A stretch of DNA of 64,000 bases. Source: Euborellia annulipes (lineage: Eukaryota; Arthropoda; Insecta; Dermaptera; Anisolabididae). The notes under the pieces were generated by a model that did not search any database, was not told the origin of the DNA, and worked only from the letters and a program-made list of their open reading frames with translations. This document shows, in pieces, positions 33,501 through 46,164 of the stretch. Position 1 is the stretch's first letter; every line of letters begins with the position of its first letter. The DNA lies in contig JAKCPI010014979.1 in the NCBI GenBank assembly GCA_023213315.1, positions 29,588 to 93,587 of the forward strand, read 5' to 3'. The position numbers and the translations under genes were made by a program.

Positions 33501-34634
33501 GATAGAGGCTATCTTGTTTGGCTGACATCTTTTTAATTATCTATTGAAAAGAAAATTGATCAAAGATGTGAAGCTGTTGTTGAGGATGAAATACATAGCT
33601 GAATTCGAAGATGTGCGGTGCTGCAGAAGACTGTCTGAATAAATAAAATAAATTTCTCTATTCCAACTGGGAAGTAAAATTTTTGGAAAAAAAAAACTCC
33701 ATATAATTGGACATGTAACATGTTGATGGTATTTTTTTACTTATAAATAACAATATGTGGGAGTTGCCATGTGAATAGTGGTCCCCTACCCTCTTCTCTC
33801 TAAGACATATCCCAGGCACGTTCTATCTCTCTATCTGAGAAGAAAGACGTCTCTCTCCATTTCTCTCTCGTCACGCTAGCCAGCACTTCAAATGTTGCAA
33901 GAATAATTGATGGTTGCCTGCCTCTTGGATGCCGTCTTGTCCATTTTAGATAATTGTATGCCAAATCATCTCAATGAAACGAGATAAGCTACGTTTATAG
34001 ATTTTCAATTCTCTTTCATCAACATTAACGATACCTTATACGCATACATAACTTACTACATATGTATATGTTATTTGCGTCATGACAGTCTTTTTTTTTA
34101 CATAATTACAAACAGCCGAGTTGAATGTTGAATTATATACTTATGAAAGAGAACAATTTACTTGTTTTAAATGAAAATAAAAAAAAAAAAAATAATAATA
34201 ATGAAGGATAATAAAAATACCAACAAAAACATATTTCCATAGTCAAGTCAAATATACGTATTTTTTAACGAAACTTTTTAATATCGCATTTTTATATCTA
34301 AAAAAAAAATTAGATGATTATATATATAATATTTTCCCAAGCTTATAAATTATTTTATTTTATTGTAGTTCTGGTATTTTCATTGAAAAAAATTTAAGGA
34401 ATGGAGTTAAATAAAATTGAATGTACTGTATATTTTTTTTTTTTATAAAAAAAAGGGGGACTCCCACCTACCCCAATGGGGGTTGTACCTCACTCTTCCA
34501 CTGAGGTGATTAGCTAAATCTCAGTGTTCATTACTTCAAGTGAGCATATCTAGCTGATATGCCTGCAGAATTAGAAGCCGAAACGTTGTATTGATGCAGA
34601 ATATGGCTGTTTTATCTTAAAATGCATAGCGATT
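33501..34634. other. Gene-free AT-rich stretch
   Basis: A short less AT-rich part at 33780-33920. Near 34577 gccgaaacgttg recalls the 3' half of the hammerhead core without a recognisable first half. No gene. Confidence 0.5.
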
Positions 34635-34698
34635 GGCAGCCAGGAAAAACAAAATCAGATAAAATTAAAATCAATTTCTATTAGATTTTTTTTATTTA

Positions 34699-34743
34699 AT
34701 TGTCGACGTTTTGGGCGCTAGACGTGTCCTTCCTCAGGACAAT
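34699..34743 (-). ncRNA. Hammerhead-like motif, left arm of unit 4
   Basis: On the minus strand: attgtc, CUGAGGA, A, GGACAC...GCGCCC (imperfect), AAAACGUC, gacaat. Stem I is a perfect 6-bp helix; GAAA has become AAAA. Confidence 0.5.
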
Positions 34744-34830
34744 CAATCGTCAAGCAAATACAGATTTTGAACGAAATTGTATTATTCCACGATTTCAATT
34801 TTCGTTAAAAATACGATCTGTATTTGAGGA

Positions 34831-34881
34831 TTGATTATCCTAAGGAAGGACGCGACTGGCGTCCGAAACATCAACAATCAA
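34831..34881 (+). ncRNA. Hammerhead-like motif, right arm of unit 4
   Basis: CUAAGGA (one change in CUGANGA), A, stem II GGACGC/GCGUCC (6 bp perfect), GAAACAUC. The flanks ttgatt and aatcaa can pair distally. Confidence 0.45.
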
Positions 34882-35142
34882 ATAAACAATCTGAGACAAA
34901 TTGATTTTATTTTTATCTGATTTTGTTTTTCCTGGCTGCCTGCCATCCATTGTTTTTTATTGTATTTAATAATATTTTTTAGGATTATTATTTACAAAAA
35001 TTAACCACGATTTATGATAAAAAAAATGTCTTTTATTTCTAATAGTGATTTTTGTTCTTGTTCAAAAAAGTGTATTTAAATTAAATACATGGATAGCAAT
35101 CATTTTAATTTATTTATTGGAAACAGCCAAAGTTGATTAACA

Positions 35143-35285
35143 AGTTGATTTCTCGAAGGTTTATTTTTGTTGATTTTTTTTTTGATATTAGGCAATATTT
35201 AATATCGGAAATTTATTTATTTATATTAAATATTGCCTAATATTAATTGAAAAAATCAAACAAAAGTAAACCTTCGAGATCAACT
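35143..35285. repeat. Palindrome of about 140 bp
   Basis: agttgatttctcgaaggttta on the left is mirrored by taaaccttcgagatcaact on the right, and the inner ggcaatatttaatat is mirrored by atattaaatattgcc. No terminal signature. Confidence 0.65.
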
Positions 35286-35401
35286 AATTAATATAAATAA
35301 ATATTGGTGGGAATAACCGTATAAATGTATTACTATATAAAATTTATTTTCAATATCAACAATGTTTTGGGGAATAATAGAAAAATTTTAAGATAATTAC
35401 T

Positions 35402-35510
35402 TTTTTTTTATTTGTTTAAGGTTTTTTTGGCATTAGAGGGCATTCAGGCTCTTATTTACTTCAATTGATTGGTATCCAATTCAAACAAAATACATTTTTC
35501 GCCTAGGAGT
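35402..35510 (-). repeat. SINE family 2 fragment, reverse orientation
   Basis: tgtttaaggtttttttggca, agagggcattcaggctc and tcgcctagg match the copy at 6398-6558. The tRNA-like head is not recognisable. Confidence 0.55.
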
Positions 35511-35536
35511 TTTCGACTTTTATTACTTGCCAAATA

Positions 35537-36112
35537 AAAAAATCTGGTGTGGCTGGTCGCACCAGATTTTTGTGTCGACATATATTTAGTTTCCGCCGAT
35601 ATACAGTATTAGATTTCAAGATAAATTGCCCCCCAATATAAAATTTATAAACATGGGAGAATATTTATATTTTGTTACCATGGCAACCATTTCTCCTAAC
35701 ATCCCTATGAAGTACAAGAGTGAAGTGTACTTCAAACAATTTTGAAGTTTGACGTTTTAAAGAGTATCTAAAATAATTGATTTATGAATTTTAATCAAAA
35801 TCGTCAGAGCGAATTTTGAGAAAATCGAAAAAGCTGAAAAAGTACTAGTGCTTTTTGGCCGTTTTGTTCAAAAGCTTCGTGTCAAGTGCTAGAGGGATGG
35901 GTAACTTAAATATAAAATTTCAACCTTCTAGCACTTTTCGTTTTTGAGATATTTTGTTCCCAGATCCACAGACAGACAGACCATGTCGCGAAAACCACTT
36001 TTTTGATTCAGGGGACCTCAATACCATACATCAAAATCTCGACATCGAATTTTTGACATGAAACCAAAATTTTCACTCTATATAATACATAATTATATAG
36101 GTAAGAGAAAGA
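35537..36112 (-). repeat. R600 copy, reverse orientation, collapsed hairpin
   Basis: The terminal hairpin is reduced to ctggtgtggctggtcgcacc (35543-35562), the rest of both arms having been lost. The body (aaccatttctcc, agtactagtgctttttggcc) and the left AT hairpin (about 36080-36112) follow. Confidence 0.7.
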
Positions 36113-37006
36113 AAAATTACAGAACCTCAGCCAAAAGATGTTATTATTTTATTATTTATCATAAACTAATGTAATACTTTTAAAAAGCATTATAGCTCCC
36201 CTGAATTTAATGGTTATAAAGCAGGATTACTTGGCGAATGTGTGTGTGTGTTGTTTTGTGACGGCAACCATCTGTTATCGCCCTAAGGAGAGATTCAATC
36301 CGGGCTCTCCGTGATTAATCACCACCGTCTTGATTGGCTCTTTAATCTACATAAATGGAGAATGACCGACCGCCATGCTTGATCCAAAAAGATCATTAAA
36401 TATTCTTGATAAATAATTATATTAAAATACGTATGCCTTTAAGGGTAACGTCAACAAGCATCGTCTGTCCCGTTCATAAAGTTAACTTAATTCAACATTT
36501 GGATTACATCACATGACGTCATTCGTCGGTATATTGAGTTGCTTATGAATAATGTATTAGGGGAATTCTATTGCCGGCGTTTCTACATTAACCTATTATA
36601 AAATATTAATTGAAATTAAAGACTTTTATATATATATCGTATATATAGAGAGTGGGATTTATTTTTAACCTTAAAGCGTATCATTGATAACTTATTTGAA
36701 TTTGCGTTTCTACTTGAAAGATTTGTTGAATCAGTTTAAATTACTTCATTAAGATCCATTGACACGCAACATTTCACAACAAAATATGCCTCACTGATTC
36801 TTAATGGATTTATAAGGAATGTTTCTTCAAGGTTTTAATCAATTATTTTAACTCTTTTCAAGATTATAATTTGTCAGATTCAGAAATTTCCATTCTGGAT
36901 TAAAAAAAAAAAAAGAATACTTGGTAAAATTATTTAATCCAATAAATCTGGAATCTTAATTAATATCATATCTGATACTTTGCTGGAAAAGGAAAAATAA
37001 ATCCTT
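36113..37006. other. Gene-free stretch
   Basis: A less AT-rich unique portion lies at about 36230-36380 and 36430-36580. No open frame is supported. Confidence 0.5.
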
Positions 37007-37702
37007 TTTCTTTCTCTTCCTATGTATATATGTAATATATATATAGAGAGAAAGTATTGGATTCATGTCAAAAATTCGATGTCGAGATTTTGATGGATCT
37101 TCACGTTTTGAGGTCCCCTGAATCAAAAAGGGGTTTTCGCGACATGGTCTGTCTGTGTGTGGGTGGGTGGGTGTGTGGGTGTGTGGGTGTGTGGGTGTGT
37201 GTGTGTGTGTGTGTTCAATTTTAAGCATGAAGGAATTGAGCTATGAGGTTGAAATTTTATATTTAAGTTAAACACCCCCGGGACCGGAAAAATAAGCTTT
37301 TAATCAAAATCGGCCAAAGAGTACTAGTACTTTACTGATGTACTTTTTCAGTTTTTTTCGATTTTCTCAAAATTTGCTCCAACGATTTTTTTTAAAATTC
37401 AAAAATCAATTATTTTTTAGATGCTCTTTAAAATGTATATTCTCATTTTGCGATTGAAATCTTCTGAAGACCACTTTACTCTTGTATTTCATAGGGAAGG
37501 ATAGGAGAAATGGTTGCCATGGTAACAAAATATAAATATTTTTCCATACTTATAAATTTTACATCTTGAATTCAATTGTACCCTACTGTTGGAAACTAAA
37601 TACATGTCGACACGAAAAATCTGGTGTGACAAGCACAGTGCACAACTTTCGATTACCGAAGGTAAGAGAAAGTTGTGTGCTGTGCGCCAGTCACACCAGA
37701 TT
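37007..37702 (+). repeat. R600 copy with expanded microsatellite
   Basis: Left AT hairpin (to about 37057). The body has a (gtct)/(gt) tract expanded at 37149-37212, then ggccaaagagtactagtac. Complete terminal hairpin about 37616-37702. Confidence 0.75.
37155..37212. repeat. (gggtgtgt)n / (gt)n expansion inside R600
   Basis: ggtg/gtgtgtgg iterations replace the short gtctgtctgtgtt of other copies. A minus-strand Thr/His/Pro-rich frame over it is only the translated repeat. Confidence 0.8.
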
Positions 37703-38113
37703 TTTTTATTATATAAAGAAAATTGAGGATCTCTTGTCTTTTTTCCATCTACAGAAGAGATTAAATTAAATTAATGTAGAAAATTTTAACAATTCATTAA
37801 ATCTTATACAGTGAACTCCCAAGGGTCTCAAAAGACCTAAAGAGAAGCAAAGAAGCTTGATGAATGCAAGGCAAAAGCTAAGAGGCAAAATTAAAATTTT
37901 GTATTAAAATTTTCCATCATAAGGAGGGAGAACTTCTCGTAATCTAATATGTCTATTAAATGTGCTTACCAAAAAATAATTTTTTTAGAAATAAGTAGAT
38001 GAATAAATTTGTCTTTTTAAACTTTTTTGTTTAAAAAAATTCAAACTAACGAATGCTATTTTGTTTAATAAAACAAATGCTTATAAATTATCAACAGTAG
38101 ATGAAAATTAAAA

Positions 38114-38776
38114 AAATCTGGTGTGACTGGTCGCTCAGGACACAACTTTCTCTTAGATTTTCTTTGGTATTAGAGAGTTGTGTTCTGTGCTTGTCACACC
38201 AGATTTTTGTGTCGAAATATATTTAGTTTCCGCCGATTTATTAGAATTGAAGGTGTAAAATTTATAAACATGAAATATATATATTTTGTTAACATGGCAA
38301 CCATTTCTTCTAACTTACCTATGAAGTACAAGAATGCCCCGGGTCTGGCGTAGTAGGTAGCGTGCCTACCTCCTATACCAAACGTCGCGGGTTCGGACCC
38401 AGGCTGTCCGATGAATTTATTTAAGCCATTTGGATACCAGATGGTATCGTTAGAGCCAATTTTGAAAAAATCGAAAAACTGAAAAAGTGCATTAGTATTA
38501 GTACTTTTTAATTTGTTTAAAAGCTTATTTTTACGCCTCAGGCAAGTACTTAACTTAAATATACAATTTCAACCTCCTAGCTATTTTCGTTCTTGAGATA
38601 TTTTGTTCACAGACACACACACAGACAGACCAAGTTTTTTGATTCAGGGGACCTCAAAACGTGTATATCCATCGTATGTATGTATCATCATCTCGACATC
38701 GAATTTTCGACATGAATTCAATCTACTTGCTCTCTCTCTATATATATATATATACACATATAGGTTAGAGAAAGTA
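38114..38776 (-). repeat. R600 copy interrupted by a SINE, reverse orientation
   Basis: Terminal hairpin 38114-38206, body to about 38336, a SINE (38337-38446), then the remaining body (gaaaaactgaaaaagtgc, ggggacctcaaaacgtg) and the left AT hairpin ending near 38776. About 100 bp of body expected at the SINE site are missing, so the SINE arrived with, or was followed by, a deletion. Confidence 0.7.
38337..38446 (+). repeat. tRNA-derived SINE (family 1)
   Basis: ctggcgtagtaggtagcg (A-box region) and cgcgggttcggaccc (B-box region), then gaatttatttaagccatttg. Inserted in an R600 copy, hence younger than it. Confidence 0.75.
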
Positions 38777-39929
38777 AAACTAGGTTTTTAATTTTTTCAA
38801 TTTTCAAAAAAATAATTTAATTATTTTCCGCACTAGTAAAAACAATTATAAAGAAATATAACAATATTGGAAATAGAAGTGATAGATTATTCAAATAAAC
38901 AATTAAATTTATGTTGGTAGTGTAAAAATTTCTTTAGAGGGGTGCCGCAAAGTTCCCACGTGGCTAAGAATCAAGTCCACAACACCCAGCTCAATCCTCA
39001 ATCAGACCCTAACGTCGAGGTCATTTTCCTTGCTCATGTGTCTCTTGGCAGGTTTCCATCGACTTCCGTTCTTCGCTGAAACCCTAGTGATGTCCCCTTC
39101 AGGATCCCCGAGGGGATTCCCTCAGAAGCTCATCTGGCTGGCTTCCTCAAACCTCGCGACTTGTCATTAGAGACAAGTGACATTCCCTGATGGGCTTTAA
39201 TGAACTTAATGTGCACAGAAGCCAGCCTCCGAAATAGTTAACCTCTCTTATTGACCGCGACACCCGGACTGAAGCCACGTCCGGCCCAGCGACTTGACTA
39301 ACATACGATTTATGGGACAGGAAACACTAAATTAAAAATTTCCAATATTTCTAGCGATAAATTTTCTGATAAGACTCTAATGAACGATGCATCATCAAAA
39401 GAACATATTTGGGACCATTAAAAAAAGAATCCCACTAATCTAAAATGATAACAATATATTTTCTTTATGAGTTTTTAGGATGATATAAATTGATAGGAAC
39501 GCAATAAAATTGAATCACAGCACACAGGTGTTAATTATATTTTTTGCTGCAGAAGGTAAAAAAAAATATATCTTTGGGATAGTATTGATTAATTAAAATT
39601 CATAAAAAAAAGCTTTTTAGATTAAAAATAAAACGGATTTATTTTTGAAATATATTTTCAAATATTATGATTCTTACTTTCAACTCGAAAGAAATGGTAG
39701 TAGGTGTTTCTTTGCAAGACAATGCGGAAATTCTTGGTTACATTTTTGAAAAATCTGAAATATAAATATTTTTTGCTCTGGGTATAATCGTAAAAGTTGG
39801 CTATCTAGATTAAGTATTTTTTGTCTAGACTATCCATTTTATTATTATTTTTTTTTTTTTATATAACAATTGCATAAACGTAAAATATTTAAGACAATCT
39901 GATATTAAATTATGTAGGCCCTATGTAGA
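38777..39929. other. Gene-free stretch with the most GC-rich island
   Basis: About 38936-39320 is close to balanced base composition and unique. A frame open from about 38935 to 39080 could be read as an exon after an ag at 38935, but the potential donor at 39051 (gtttcc) is weak and the translation has no recognised motif. It is treated as a candidate regulatory island or an undetermined exon. The rest is AT-rich. Confidence 0.45.
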
Positions 39930-40542
39930 CAAAAAATGAAGCAATACACAACTTTATCTTACCCTTCGGTAAGCACTTCGGTGTGCACAACTTTGTGCAC
40001 CGTGCTGGTTACACCAGATTTTTCGTGTCGAGATATATTTAGTTGCTCTTAGCACTTTAGTTCCAAACTTGACCACGCGATGATTCATAGATGGCACTGA
40101 GCTACGAATGCTTCCACATCAGTAAAGTGTACTTCAAACGATTTCCACGAAAAATGTCACTGATATACTTTTTAAAGAACATCTAAAAATAGTTCGTTTA
40201 TGAATTTTGAACAAAATCGTTGGAGCGAATTTTGAGAAAATCAAAAAAAAAAAAAACTTAAAAAGTACATAAGTAAAGTAATAGTACTTTTGGCAGATTT
40301 TGTTCAAAAGCTTATTTTCACCCCTTGGGTGGGTGCCTAACTTAAATATAAAATTTCAACTTAGTAGCTCTTTTAGTTCTTGAAATATTTTGTTCACAGT
40401 CACACACACACACACAGACCAATTTGCGGGACCCACTTTTTTGGATTCAGGGGACCTCAAACGTGAAAATCTCGACATCGAATTTTTGACATGAATCGAA
40501 TACTTTCTCTCTATATATTTCATATATATAGGGGGAAAGTAA
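39930..40542 (-). repeat. R600 copy, reverse orientation, diverged hairpin
   Basis: The hairpin (39945-40019) has been rearranged: cggtaagcacttcggtgtgc gives a new small palindrome. Body with caaaatcgttggagcg and gggacctcaaacgtg, then the left AT hairpin to 40542. Confidence 0.7.
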
Positions 40543-41619
40543 AAATGAATTGCTGTACTTTAATTTTTTTGGGTTTAGGAATTTTTTAGCAGGCATATAT
40601 AATTATTTAAATTTAGATAGATCGTACATAAATGTCAAAAACCGCTAGCCCCCAAATTTTAATTAATCAAGATCCCTGAGAAAAGATAATTTGTTTAATT
40701 GAATAATGAAGTCTTTTTTGTTCTTATTTATTTATTTATCGCGTTCATTTTAATAATTCAAGAGCTCAACTCGACAATATAATTATATAGATACTAAATA
40801 TAATTAATTCTTAACACTCTGGAAGAAATCTAATTCTATTTAAAAAGAAGCTTATCTTTCAGGTCGATAGAGATCATAACTTATTAATGAGGAAATAAAA
40901 TCCTAATCAACATTCAATGTCCTATCCATTGACCATCCATAATTCATCAGCTAAATGTTACAAAATATCATAGTGTTTCGAACTAGTGAAATAAATCAAT
41001 GACAAATGACAATTTATAATTTTAAATGAATGTGAGTGACGATCAATAAACATTAAAAAAAAGTTCTATTGAGTATCTATTGAAAATACATATTAAGTGA
41101 ATAAGCAATTCTTATGGTAAAGTGAAATTAAGTAACCTTAGGATAATTAAAATATAAAATGAAGGAGTTGAAGTAAAATAAAAAGTTTCATTAAACGCAT
41201 GTTTCCGTCACGAAATATCAACGTATAAACAGTCATAAGATTATTGTTGAGTATTTAAAGCATTAATGCGCAAGTACTTTACTTATAGTACTTTTGAATT
41301 TAAAATGCCGCTACTATCACTGTAATTTAAAATACTTTTTTGAAAAGTAGTTTGACCAAAAAAAAATTTCGGAGATACTGGGTACTCCAAAAAGCACTAA
41401 AAATATTTGAAAAAGTTCTCGGTTTCAAGTTCTTCTAGTAATTTAACTAAAATACTTTTGAATTTAAAATACTAGTATTATAAGTACTTTTTAAAAAAAT
41501 ACTGGTTTAAAAAAAAAACTAAAATTTTTAAGTATTTGAAACAAAGACTCATTATTTCCATTACACTACGAAGTATTTCGATTTGGTAAATACGGTAGTG
41601 AAAGTAAAAAATGATAATA
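40543..41619. other. AT-rich stretch, no gene seen
   Basis: Contains diverged iterations of agtacttttgaatttaaaat (about 41280-41480). No recognised element. Confidence 0.55.
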
Positions 41620-42257
41620 TACATTTTAAAGAGCATCTAAAAAATTGATTTTGGATTGATTTTTTTGAATTTTAATCAAAATCGTTGAATTCGAAAAAAA
41701 CTGAAGTACATCTGTAAAGTACTAATTCTTTTTGGCTGATTTTGTTCAAAAGCTTATTTTGAGTCTCCGGGAGGGTACCTAACTTAAATATAAAATTTCA
41801 ATCCAGTAGCTCAATTCTTTAATTCTTTTTTTTAACGATTTAAAAAAAAAATCGTACACACAGACAGACAAATTTGGGGGACCCACTTTTTTTGACTCAG
41901 GGGACCTTATGTGTATATCCATCAAAATTTCGACATCAATTTTTTGACATGATTGTAATACTTTCTCTCTATATATGGACCGTTTATTTTGAAAGTCGTG
42001 TAAGTCCATTTTTAAAAAAAATGAGATATCACATAATTTATGATTAAATTAATGTAAATTTTCTATGTATAACTAGCTAGTGGTAAATTTCTTTAAAAAA
42101 TTCCCATGTTTTGTACAATTGAAAATTGGTCGGTAAATAGATTTTTTAATAAACAAATATGTTAACCTTTCATTTTCTCGAAACAATAGAAAATGGACTT
42201 AGACCACTTTCAAAATAAACGGTCCATATATTGCCTATATAGGATAAGAGAAAGTAA
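41620..42257 (-). repeat. R600 copy, reverse orientation, split by a mariner MITE
   Basis: Body from cattttaaagagcatctaa to the left AT hairpin; the hairpin is split by the element at 41976-42226. The right hairpin end of R600 is missing. Confidence 0.7.
41976..42226. mobile_element. Tc1/mariner-type MITE, TA target
   Basis: Ends tggaccgtttattttgaaag and ctttcaaaataaacggtcca are exact inverted repeats of about 20 bp. A further (gt)taagtccatttt pair lies inside. TA is present on both sides (41974-41975, 42227-42228), inside the TATATA loop of an R600 left hairpin. Non-coding, 251 bp. Confidence 0.85.
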
Positions 42258-43418
42258 AAATATACTCAGTACTGGGTAGGCTTACTTTTCAAAAGTATCT
42301 GCGACAATTGTGATTTTAAGGAATAATTTTGTGAACGGATCACCGATTGTTATGAAAAATAATAAAACATTATGCTTGCTGAAAGATAGGCAACCCAAAT
42401 GACCAACTCATTAAAATGCTCAGTGATTAAAATATAGATGTACCTATGGATTTTTAATGAGATTAGATTACTAGACATTTCGATTGTCTACCTTGCAATA
42501 ATCAAAAAATCTCAAAGTTCGATTTTGAAAAAGCCTCCTTTTTAGCGTCCCGTTCAAAGAAAATAATCAGCTTATGTTGATACAATGTAAACTCTATTAT
42601 ACCAATAAATGAATAAAAAAAGTTTAATTATGAAAACAAACAATTAATTTAAATATTTTTAGATTAAAATTACCGATAAATTTTTATCTTTCTAGCCTTT
42701 ATGAATTTTTTTATTTACTAGTTTTTTTTTTTTATCAAATTAAGATAATTGGAATGCTCATAATAATAGAGGTAAAAAACTTTTATCAGCTTGAAATACT
42801 GATAATTTTTCATATTAGACTTAATTGCATAGTAATCTAAAGGAAAGGCTAAATTTAATATGGGGAGCTCTATGTATGGTTAATAACAAAAATGTAATTC
42901 AATAGAGGCTATTTTGATGTTTAGAATGGTTTCGTTGTTTAATTTGCATGCAACCCTTTTAAATGGATAATATCAACTATGTTGTAATTAAAATATGAGA
43001 ATAATTAATGGCAATAAATGGAAATTTAACTTAATTATAATTGCTATGAGATGGATTCATTTGCCAAATGCTTTTGAATGTAGAGCCAATGATTTCAAAT
43101 TTCTCTCCGCCCCTTTCTCTCCTTATTAAAATATATGCCAAGAACATTTGACTAATTGAATATAATAATATTTGCAAATTAATATCAATTTACTGAATAA
43201 AGAAACATTTGGCACTAGATATTAATTAATTTATACTCGTAAATCATCTAATTATTCTTGATTATCTGAATCGATGACGATAATCCATTGAGGTATTAAT
43301 TTTTTTTTTTTTTTATTAGTTTTTTTCACAATCATATTCCATTCAAATAATGACATGCACGCTTGAATTATTTTTTTTTCTTTACGAAAGGTACATTATA
43401 ACTCAATGATATATAATC
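42258..43418. other. AT-rich stretch, no gene seen
   Basis: No open frames or terminal repeats of note. Confidence 0.55.
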
Positions 43419-43426
43419 ATTTTTAT

Positions 43427-43664
43427 TAGGAACCGACCGAAGCTTCGGTTTCGGCAAAAAACCAGCCGAAACTTAAAAAAAAAAACGTCGATTGAATGTA
43501 AAATTTACTAAAAAAAAAAAAAAGGTAAAATGGAATGAAGTTTATATAGGAAGTTTTAAGGAAAAGTTTCAAACAAGTTTCTGTTTCGGTTTGGGCCGAA
43601 ACTAAAATTGAAGCCGAAATTCGATTTTGGTTTCGGCTGGAAATCTTGCTTCGGTCGGACCCTA
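43427..43664. mobile_element. hAT MITE (gaccgaagc family) with 8-bp TSD atttttat
   Basis: Ends taggaaccgaccgaagc and gcttcggtcggaccccta-type (gcttcggtcggaccct a) are inverted. Perfect 8-bp duplication atttttat at 43419-43426 and 43665-43672. Iterated gtttcggc/gccgaaac inside. Same family and same TSD sequence as 10157-10387, with different outer flanks. Confidence 0.85.
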
Positions 43665-43683
43665 ATTTTTATATTTTTTCTAA

Positions 43684-43962
43684 GAGGAGGCGAATAGCCG
43701 AGGGGATAAAGCAGTTATAAATCTTAATTTGAAGACAACTCGAGTTCAAATCCACCTCATGGCAAAAAATTATCCAATTCTATTTGAAATGCCTCCTCAT
43801 GAGAAAGGAAACGGGAAGGCACCTTAGTATTATTCCAATTAAAGTGTAACCACAAAGTGTCAGGTGTGACACTAATGACTGAAGAGGGAGAGATTTTTTG
43901 TAAAATTTTCTATTGGGGCCGAACGGCTTAGCCCGAAAAATAAATAAATTAAAAAAAACTCA
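43684..43962 (+). repeat. tRNA-derived SINE (family 3)
   Basis: A box tagccgaggggataaagc (43696-43713) and B box gagttcaaatcc (43742-43753) both fit the pol III consensus exactly. They are followed by a body of about 200 nt and an (aaataaatt)-type tail at about 43940-43962. It is the best-preserved pol III promoter in the window. Confidence 0.8.
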
Positions 43963-44439
43963 ATATTTATTAAAATTAATTAGTAGCCTAACAATATAAT
44001 TTAAAAGAAGCGAACAAGTGAGGAGACCAGAACAACTTTGCTGCAAAATTCATCTGCATAAAAGTTTCCAGTCAATCAGTGACGTCATTACAGTTTTTGT
44101 TTTGGGAGGGCAAAAATTTTGTTTACTTCCTGTGATAATTTATATAAATATAAAATATACCTCTATATTTTAATCTATACATCTTCTATTGTTATAGATA
44201 AGAAGAGTGTGAGTTTGTTTGTATTTAGGGACTACACTCAGAATTTACTATACTCTTCAAAAATCTCGGAGGGGGGGACGTCTCTGCAGTCAATAAAAAA
44301 AATTCCAAATTTCAATTTTGCGCCCCTCTCCTTCCCTTCTTTGTGTGACCTCATAAACATTACTGACAAGTGAAATAAATTATTTTATCTTTTGATTTAA
44401 TATCCCAAAAAATTTCATTTTTATTATGTGTTTTGTGTC

Positions 44440-44525
44440 ACCAAGATCGTTGCATTTAAGCAATGCCAAGGGCGGCTAAGCCTCGGCTTGGTGGTCCCTG
44501 GGAATCTGAATTATTTAAGCAAATT
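44440..44525 (+). repeat. 5S rRNA-derived SINE fragment, copy C
   Basis: cgttgcatttaagcaatgcc, ggctaagcctcggcttggtg and gtccctgggaa follow the order of the 5S internal promoter (A box, intermediate element, C box). Both ends are missing. Confidence 0.6.
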
Positions 44526-45054
44526 TTTTTAAAACTATGATAAGTGGAAAATCAAAATAATTCAAAAGTTAATGATTTCTTATGTTTTGATATAATCTTA
44601 TAACTAGCCTAATATAACTGATATTAAATTTTTTTCTACAACTTAAATCATATTTATTAATACTAATCTTGATTAATGAATTTTATAATTATTATTATTT
44701 TAGAGTATTTCAACAGCGAGGTTAATCGAATTTAATTTTATATTTGCTATTTATTTATTTATTTATCTAATCACTTCAATCCAAAGTTCGGCCTTATTTG
44801 ATGATTCCAAATTCTTTCTTTTTTAATATTCACTAATCACTTAATTATTTCAATGAAGTTGTTAAAACTTCCAAAAATAATCAATCAAATTACCTGTACA
44901 ACTGTTTCTTTTAATATTTTTTTTGTTTTATTGAGATTATCTCCCAAGTGTAGAGAAGCCCCCACAACATCAAATCAATCATGCATATGAAATTAATTTT
45001 TTTTTTTTTAAGAAGAAAAACCTCCCCGGCTGATCGTGCTCATAAAATTGATTC
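44526..45054. other. AT-rich stretch, no gene seen
   Basis: No features recognised. The preceding 43963-44439 likewise has only an 84-codon frame (44119-44373) without a domain. Confidence 0.5.
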
Positions 45055-45178
45055 CTGAACAGACCATGTCGAGAAAACCACTTTTTTGGATTCAGGGGAC
45101 CTCAAAACTGTGTATATCCATCAAAATCACGACATCGAAACCAATACTTTTTCTATATAGATGTAAGAAGAAGTAAAA
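45055..45178 (-). repeat. R600 fragment, left-end portion, reverse orientation
   Basis: cagaccatgtcgagaaaacc, ggattcaggggacctcaaaa, and the AT hairpin at about 45145-45178. Confidence 0.7.
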
Positions 45179-46164
45179 TGTCCAAAAAAATAAATAAACA
45201 AGGCTTGTGTTTCTAATTTCATCTTTTAGTTAAGCCTGTTATCGAATTTGAAAATTAATTTATGGCATAGGGATGAATTCAAGTTGGTTTATTTATTTTT
45301 TTGCTACCCTCTCTCTCTTTTTCTCTATGTAGATGTTATTATATAATAATATATATTTATATTTTAAAATCCAACTCACTCAATTTGTGTTAAGTTATTC
45401 TATAAACAAAAAAAAAAAAAAAAACACTTGTTTGAATATCCTATTTTCCTTCTTCTATTTGACTTTTTTTTTTTTTAATATAAAATATCCTACTTATAGG
45501 AAATCAAAATATGTTCAGGAAAAATATTGACATTTAGATAAGTTGAAGGGAGATAGAGAGAGCTAAAGACCTACATTTACAAGTGTCTGTCTGTCTGTTT
45601 ATACTAAAAAATAAAAATAAAAAAAAATTACTAACCAAACGAAATCCTTGGAATTAAATAATATAGTTCAGTCGCATATTATAATATTTTTGTTATTTAT
45701 TCTCTTGTTTGTTATATATTTAATTTCTTTTATTATTATTTTAATTATTGTCCTAATATTCAATGAAAATAATTAAAATTAAAATAATTAATTTTATATT
45801 GCAAATTTAATTTGATTGATAATATTTGAAGTTTTGAGGTTAAAACGGAATTCATTCAAAGAATACAATAATATAATTTAGAGTCAGCCATCTTTGAAAT
45901 CATTTTTTTTTTTACTTTCTCATGTTTTTTGCTACAAAATAAACAATAAAATTTAAAATAAATTTGAGTGCATATATTAATAATGATATTAGCAAATTAA
46001 TACTATGAATTCTATTTTGTTTGAAAAAATAAAATTCTTGGGGTTTATCATTATTATTACTATGGAAATTTTTAATTATAGACCAATTTTTGACGTTATT
46101 AATTATTTATTTTCGCGTTCTGCAATCGTACTCACTTGCTCCGACTCAAGTGAACTAACCTCTA
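45179..46164. other. AT-rich stretch, no gene seen
   Basis: Frames of about 65 codons at 45333 and 46005 translate AT-rich DNA only. Confidence 0.5.

Larger units (their letters stand above)
34635..34940. mobile_element. Hammerhead foldback unit 4
   Basis: Inverted arms start ggcagccaggaaaaac (34635) and end gtttttcctggctgcc (34940). Each arm contains a hammerhead-like motif, oriented outward (34699-34743 minus, 34831-34881 plus). Identity between the arms is lower than in unit 1, so this is an older insertion. No clear target duplication. Confidence 0.65.

Noticed and set aside
36956..37228. Thr/His/Pro-rich minus-strand protein
   Set aside because: Translation of a GT microsatellite inside R600.
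43684..43760. Functional tRNA gene
   Set aside because: A and B boxes are intact but no cloverleaf or acceptor stem; the body and tail are those of a SINE.
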